This document shows, piece by piece, positions 21,873-24,553 of a DNA stretch of 24,553 bases (positions within the stretch are counted from its first letter, which is position 1; every line of letters starts with the position of its first letter). Position numbers and translations under genes: made by a program. The notes under the pieces are model-generated. The model ran no database searches. It was not told the DNA's origin and worked only from the letters and a program-made list of their open reading frames with translations. Origin of the DNA: an uncultured Eubacterium sp. (GTDB lineage Bacteria > Bacillota > Clostridia > Lachnospirales > Lachnospiraceae). The stretch covers positions 1-24,553 of the forward strand of contig NZ_CALGRE010000003.1 in NCBI RefSeq assembly GCF_937958975.1. The letters run 5' to 3'.

Positions 21873-23555
21873 TCATTTTTTAATTATTGATTTTACTTTA
21901 CTCCACTTTCCAAGGTAACGTTTTTCCTCAAAACTCTTAACGGCTCTTATACGAACGTAATATTTTGTTCTGTTTTTCCCCTCATCCATAAAAAATGCAC
22001 TTGTAACTTTTTCATTCCATTCTATTAACTTATGCACATTTTTTCTGAATTTTTTATCAGTAGATAACCAGATTTCATAACCTGATGCCTTCTTGTCTTT
22101 TTTCCACTTTATTTTTAGCTTTGAAGATGTTTTGAACATCAATTTTTGTATCTTTATTCTCTTTGGTTTGACTGTAATTGTCATTTTTTTTGTTGTTTCT
22201 TTAAAAATATCAGTCTCTGCTGCCGTAATTGTTATAGTTGCTTTTCCATAGCCTTTCATTTTCACCTTACCTGCTGATGAAACTGTAACAATTTTTTTAT
22301 TACTGCTCATATATGTCAATTTTCCACTGCTGTTTGATTTCACTCCCAAATCAAACTTTTTCTTACTATAGGTTTTCGTCATATTTTTTACTGTTAATTT
22401 CTGTAATGCCTTTTCCTTTTTCGGTTCTACTTCTCTCAATGTTCCATTACTATCCACTGTCCCTGCATAACTATATATATCCGAAAATGCTAAATCAAGA
22501 TTTAAAGCTGGACGAACACCATTATAACAATTATAATTCTCGTCACCAGAAACATATATGTAACCCAAATGTCCTACACGCATTGTATGACCAAAATCAT
22601 ACCCCGGCGAACGTAACCACCAATCACAATTCCCTAAATAATTTCTACTTTTACTATTCCATACACCCATGGCTTTTGCGTAAGTTGTACTTTTACTTCT
22701 TTTTGCCTCATCATACTCTTTGCCAGAAGACATATATCCCAAACCTACAGCATCACTTCCACTCATCTCCGATTCCGACAACAAAAATATTTTGTCTACC
22801 ATTTGATAGCTCCCAATTTCAACATTATTATATCCTTTATATTTATAATTTTCTACTATACTGTTTTTAATTGCAGATTTCTCTCTATTTGTAAAAGCTG
22901 CATCAATAAAATTGTCGGAAAAATGACCACTTTCATTTTTATCCATAGTTACACTCTTCCAATTATAACCATTTAACCATGCCCTTAAAGCGCTTTCTTC
23001 CGAAGAATAACTAAATTCTAAGTCATACTTTTTATTGTCTAAAACTTTGTCTGACAAAAGCAATACTTCACTTCCTTTTACCTTTAATACTCTCCATTTA
23101 ATTGGTTCATATTTAAAATAATGGTAAGTTGTATTATCTGACCAACTATAATAATATGAATTTTCAGCTGAATATTCTGCATCCCTCGCCTTGACTCTTC
23201 GATATTTATTTCCATTTACTGTAACATCACCATTACAATCCCATCCTTTTGTAGATTTTAATATACGATATAGTTTGTTATCTATAATATAATCATCATT
23301 ACTTGCCCATACTTTTTTATACACACCACTATCTTTTGCTTTATCGACTATCTCTGTCTGTGGATAGCTTCCAAACCAGATACAACTATATGTTACCTTT
23401 TGACCTGTCTCCATACTTGAATCTGATACTATCACTGGATTTGTTACCTCTGTACCACTAATAATGGCTGCATCTGTAGCTACTGTTCTAAAAAATATTG
23501 TTATTGTTAGAGTAATTACAAAAATTTTTTTTGCTGTCCTTTCCCATTTTTTCAT
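21873..23555 (-). CDS. Secreted WWLRSP-domain protein (DUF6273-like) with Ig-like and FN3-like C-terminal domains
   Basis: A 560-residue exported protein of unknown function. Residues 1-29 are a signal peptide with a hydrophobic core (IFVITLTITIFF). Residues about 60-355 form a domain with WFGSYPQTE near the start, PIKWRVL in the middle, DWWLRSPG at 311-318 and GVRPALNL at 346-353. I recognise this pattern as DUF6273, common in Lachnospiraceae surface proteins. Residues about 385-463 look like a bacterial Ig-like (Big-type) domain (SNKKIVTVSSAGKVKMKGYG). Residues about 465-560 look like a fibronectin type III fold (LKIKWKKDKKASGYEIWLST, YYVRIRAVK). The C-terminal half is lysine-rich. The ATG at 23555 is chosen over 23600 because AGAGG lies 8 bases upstream and the signal peptide starts there. 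No anchor is visible. The LRR gene follows. Confidence 0.87.
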   Translation of the reverse strand: MKKWERTAKKIFVITLTITIFFRTVATDAAIISGTEVTNPVIVSDSSMETGQKVTYSCIWFGSYPQTEIVDKAKDSGVYKKVWASNDDYIIDNKLYRILKSTKGWDCNGDVTVNGNKYRRVKARDAEYSAENSYYYSWSDNTTYHYFKYEPIKWRVLKVKGSEVLLLSDKVLDNKKYDLEFSYSSEESALRAWLNGYNWKSVTMDKNESGHFSDNFIDAAFTNREKSAIKNSIVENYKYKGYNNVEIGSYQMVDKIFLLSESEMSGSDAVGLGYMSSGKEYDEAKRSKSTTYAKAMGVWNSKSRNYLGNCDWWLRSPGYDFGHTMRVGHLGYIYVSGDENYNCYNGVRPALNLDLAFSDIYSYAGTVDSNGTLREVEPKKEKALQKLTVKNMTKTYSKKKFDLGVKSNSSGKLTYMSSNKKIVTVSSAGKVKMKGYGKATITITAAETDIFKETTKKMTITVKPKRIKIQKLMFKTSSKLKIKWKKDKKASGYEIWLSTDKKFRKNVHKLIEWNEKVTSAFFMDEGKNRTKYYVRIRAVKSFEEKRYLGKWSKVKSIIKK

Positions 23556-23614
23556 GTTTTTTTCCTCTCTTTCTCTTGTTATATTTATAAACGGGAACAT
23601 TTACCATTTTATTG

Positions 23615-23664
23615 CAAAAAAATAAAACCAGATATCAAATCACATTGACATCCGGTTTTATTTT
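23615..23664 (-). terminator. Terminator of the aldo/keto reductase gene
   Basis: A 19-position stem (23619-23637 with 23646-23664) closes an 8-base loop. On the minus strand all positions pair when two G-U wobbles are allowed; on the plus strand those become A-C mismatches, so it is oriented leftward. TTTTATTTTTTTGC ends the stem. It begins 4 bases after the stop codon. Confidence 0.85.
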
Positions 23665-23668
23665 TAAC

Positions 23669-24472
23669 TTATTTTCTATCTAAATATGCCATATCCTCTT
23701 TACTTATTTCAAAATCAAGCTTGGAATTGGATATAATTCTTTCTTCCTTTGTAGATTTTGGAATCACGGCATTTCCTTTTTGGATACAATACCTGATACA
23801 GATTTGTGGAATTGTGGCATCATATTTCTCTGCTATTTTTGCGATATATTCATCCTCAATAATTCTGCCTGTAGCAAGCGGCGAATAGGCAATTACCCGG
23901 ATACCCAATTCATGGCATCTTTGCATTGTCTCTTCCTGTCTGTTTCCTATATGAAAACTTATCTGGTCACACATTGGAATAATTTTACAATTATTTATTA
24001 TCGGCTCCAAATGTTCCGGTGAAAAATTCGAAACACCGATTGCTCTTGCTTTTCCACTTTCGTATATTTCTTCCATAGCTCTCCAGCTGTCTACATTTCC
24101 CTCAGCACAATCCATTCCCATTTTGTCCCAAGGCCAAGGGGCATGGATAATGTATAAGTCAATATAGTCCAATCCCAAATCTGACAACGACTTATCAAAG
24201 CACTGTTTTGCTACGTCATATCCCTTACATTCTGCCGGAAGTTTTGTTGTAATAAAAACTTCATTTCTCGGTATCCCCGAATCTCTTATTGCTTTTCCTA
24301 CACTTTTCTCATTTCCATATGCTGCTGCCGTATCAATATGTCTGTAACCGTTCCTTAAAGCATATGTCACAGAATTATATGCATCTTCTCCCTCAGCAAT
24401 CTGCCATGTGCCAAGTCCCACTTTTGGTATCCTCACACCGTTTTTTAATACAAAATATTCATTTAAAATCAT
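23669..24472 (-). CDS. Aldo/keto reductase
   Basis: NAD(P)H-dependent cytosolic oxidoreductase of the AKR superfamily (TIM barrel); the substrate is not predictable. The 267-residue protein has the full catalytic tetrad: Asp47, Tyr52, Lys77 and His110. The family segments RHIDTAAAYGNEKSVG and YIDLYIIHAPWP are present, as is SNFSPEHL followed by the cofactor-binding IPKSTKEERI near the C terminus. It is slightly shorter than the usual 275-320 residues but not obviously cut. GGGAG lies 8 bases before the ATG. It ends in its own terminator. Only 81 bases remain upstream before the window edge, so its promoter cannot be judged. Confidence 0.92.
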   Translation of the reverse strand: MILNEYFVLKNGVRIPKVGLGTWQIAEGEDAYNSVTYALRNGYRHIDTAAAYGNEKSVGKAIRDSGIPRNEVFITTKLPAECKGYDVAKQCFDKSLSDLGLDYIDLYIIHAPWPWDKMGMDCAEGNVDSWRAMEEIYESGKARAIGVSNFSPEHLEPIINNCKIIPMCDQISFHIGNRQEETMQRCHELGIRVIAYSPLATGRIIEDEYIAKIAEKYDATIPQICIRYCIQKGNAVIPKSTKEERIISNSKLDFEISKEDMAYLDRK

Positions 24473-24544
24473 TTGATAATCTCCCTGTATTATTTTAATT
24501 TTCTATTTTCCCATTTTCATATAATTTAATGTGAGCAGTGTCAC

Positions 24545-24553
24545 AGATCGGAA
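24545..24553. other. Probable residual sequencing adapter at the window end
   Basis: The last nine bases, AGATCGGAA, equal the first nine bases of the standard Illumina adapter. Their position exactly at the end suggests untrimmed adapter in a contig terminus rather than genome sequence. Confidence 0.6.

Noticed and set aside
21873..23555. Target protein of a diversity-generating retroelement, since such targets have lectin-like C-terminal domains
   Set aside because: No reverse transcriptase or template-variable repeat pair is present, and the WWLRSP domain is internal, followed by Ig-like and FN3-like domains.
24473..24544. Promoter of the aldo/keto reductase gene (GTGACA with TATGAA 17 bases on)
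   Set aside because: Both hexamers are poor, and the -35 lies next to suspected adapter sequence, so it is not safe to call.
1..24553. Mobile elements, prophage, toxin-antitoxin or defence genes, CRISPR array
   Set aside because: No transposase, integrase, phage structural gene, toxin pair, nuclease-helicase cluster or regular spaced repeats were found. Gene content is core metabolism and housekeeping plus two surface proteins.

Overview
The window is a low-GC Gram-positive chromosome segment, most likely a clostridial gut bacterium of the Lachnospiraceae type. This rests on AT-rich intergenic DNA, AGGAGG-type ribosome binding sites, good sigma-A promoters with 17-bp spacers, a long-form HPF, an ECF-type riboflavin transporter, an ApgM-family protein in a threonine operon, and BspA-like LRR and WWLRSP/GVRPAL surface proteins. 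Family-level placement is inference. Apart from one gene at 20064-20786, everything runs leftward on the minus strand. The window looks like a whole contig: it starts inside a tRNA, and its last nine bases match the start of the standard Illumina adapter.

Region 1 (1-5133): two tandem serine tRNA genes without encoded CCA, then a tRNA-maturation operon read from a promoter at 5105-5133. Its order is tsaE, tsaB, rimI, a small four-cysteine protein of unknown role, rnz, tsaD, ispD. TsaB, TsaD and TsaE make the t6A modification of ANN-decoding tRNAs (TsaC is not here). RNase Z trims the 3' ends of CCA-less tRNAs such as the two serine tRNAs next door.

Region 2 (5175-9595): a complete riboflavin operon, ribD-ribE-ribBA-ribH plus the transporter gene ribU. 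It sits behind an FMN riboswitch and a textbook intrinsic terminator. The likely promoter lies inside the 3' end of the upstream aspartokinase gene.

Region 3 (9543-13585): a threonine-branch operon of homoserine dehydrogenase, an ApgM-family protein that probably acts as homoserine kinase, and a monofunctional aspartokinase.

Region 4 (13592-18126): prfB, secA and hpf, the conserved Firmicutes trio, each separated by hairpin terminators. prfB lacks the usual programmed frameshift and has an overlapping ATG-TGA at its start codon.

Region 5 (18127-20022): a gene-free stretch with an array of GTTATTAAC repeats flanked by Spo0A-box-like sites, followed by a secreted SH3-NlpC/P60 cell-wall hydrolase. 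That gene has a perfect consensus promoter abutted by a WalR-type direct repeat.

Region 6 (20064-24553): a plus-strand SDR reductase resembling the YmfI (EF-P modification) type, two secreted surface proteins in tandem (BspA-like LRR; a WWLRSP-domain protein with Ig-like and FN3-like domains), and an aldo/keto reductase.

No mobile element, CRISPR array or rRNA was seen, and no clearly novel multigene system. The most unusual signals are the repeat array at 18252-18336, the prfB start, the WalR-type box and the proposed homoserine kinase.
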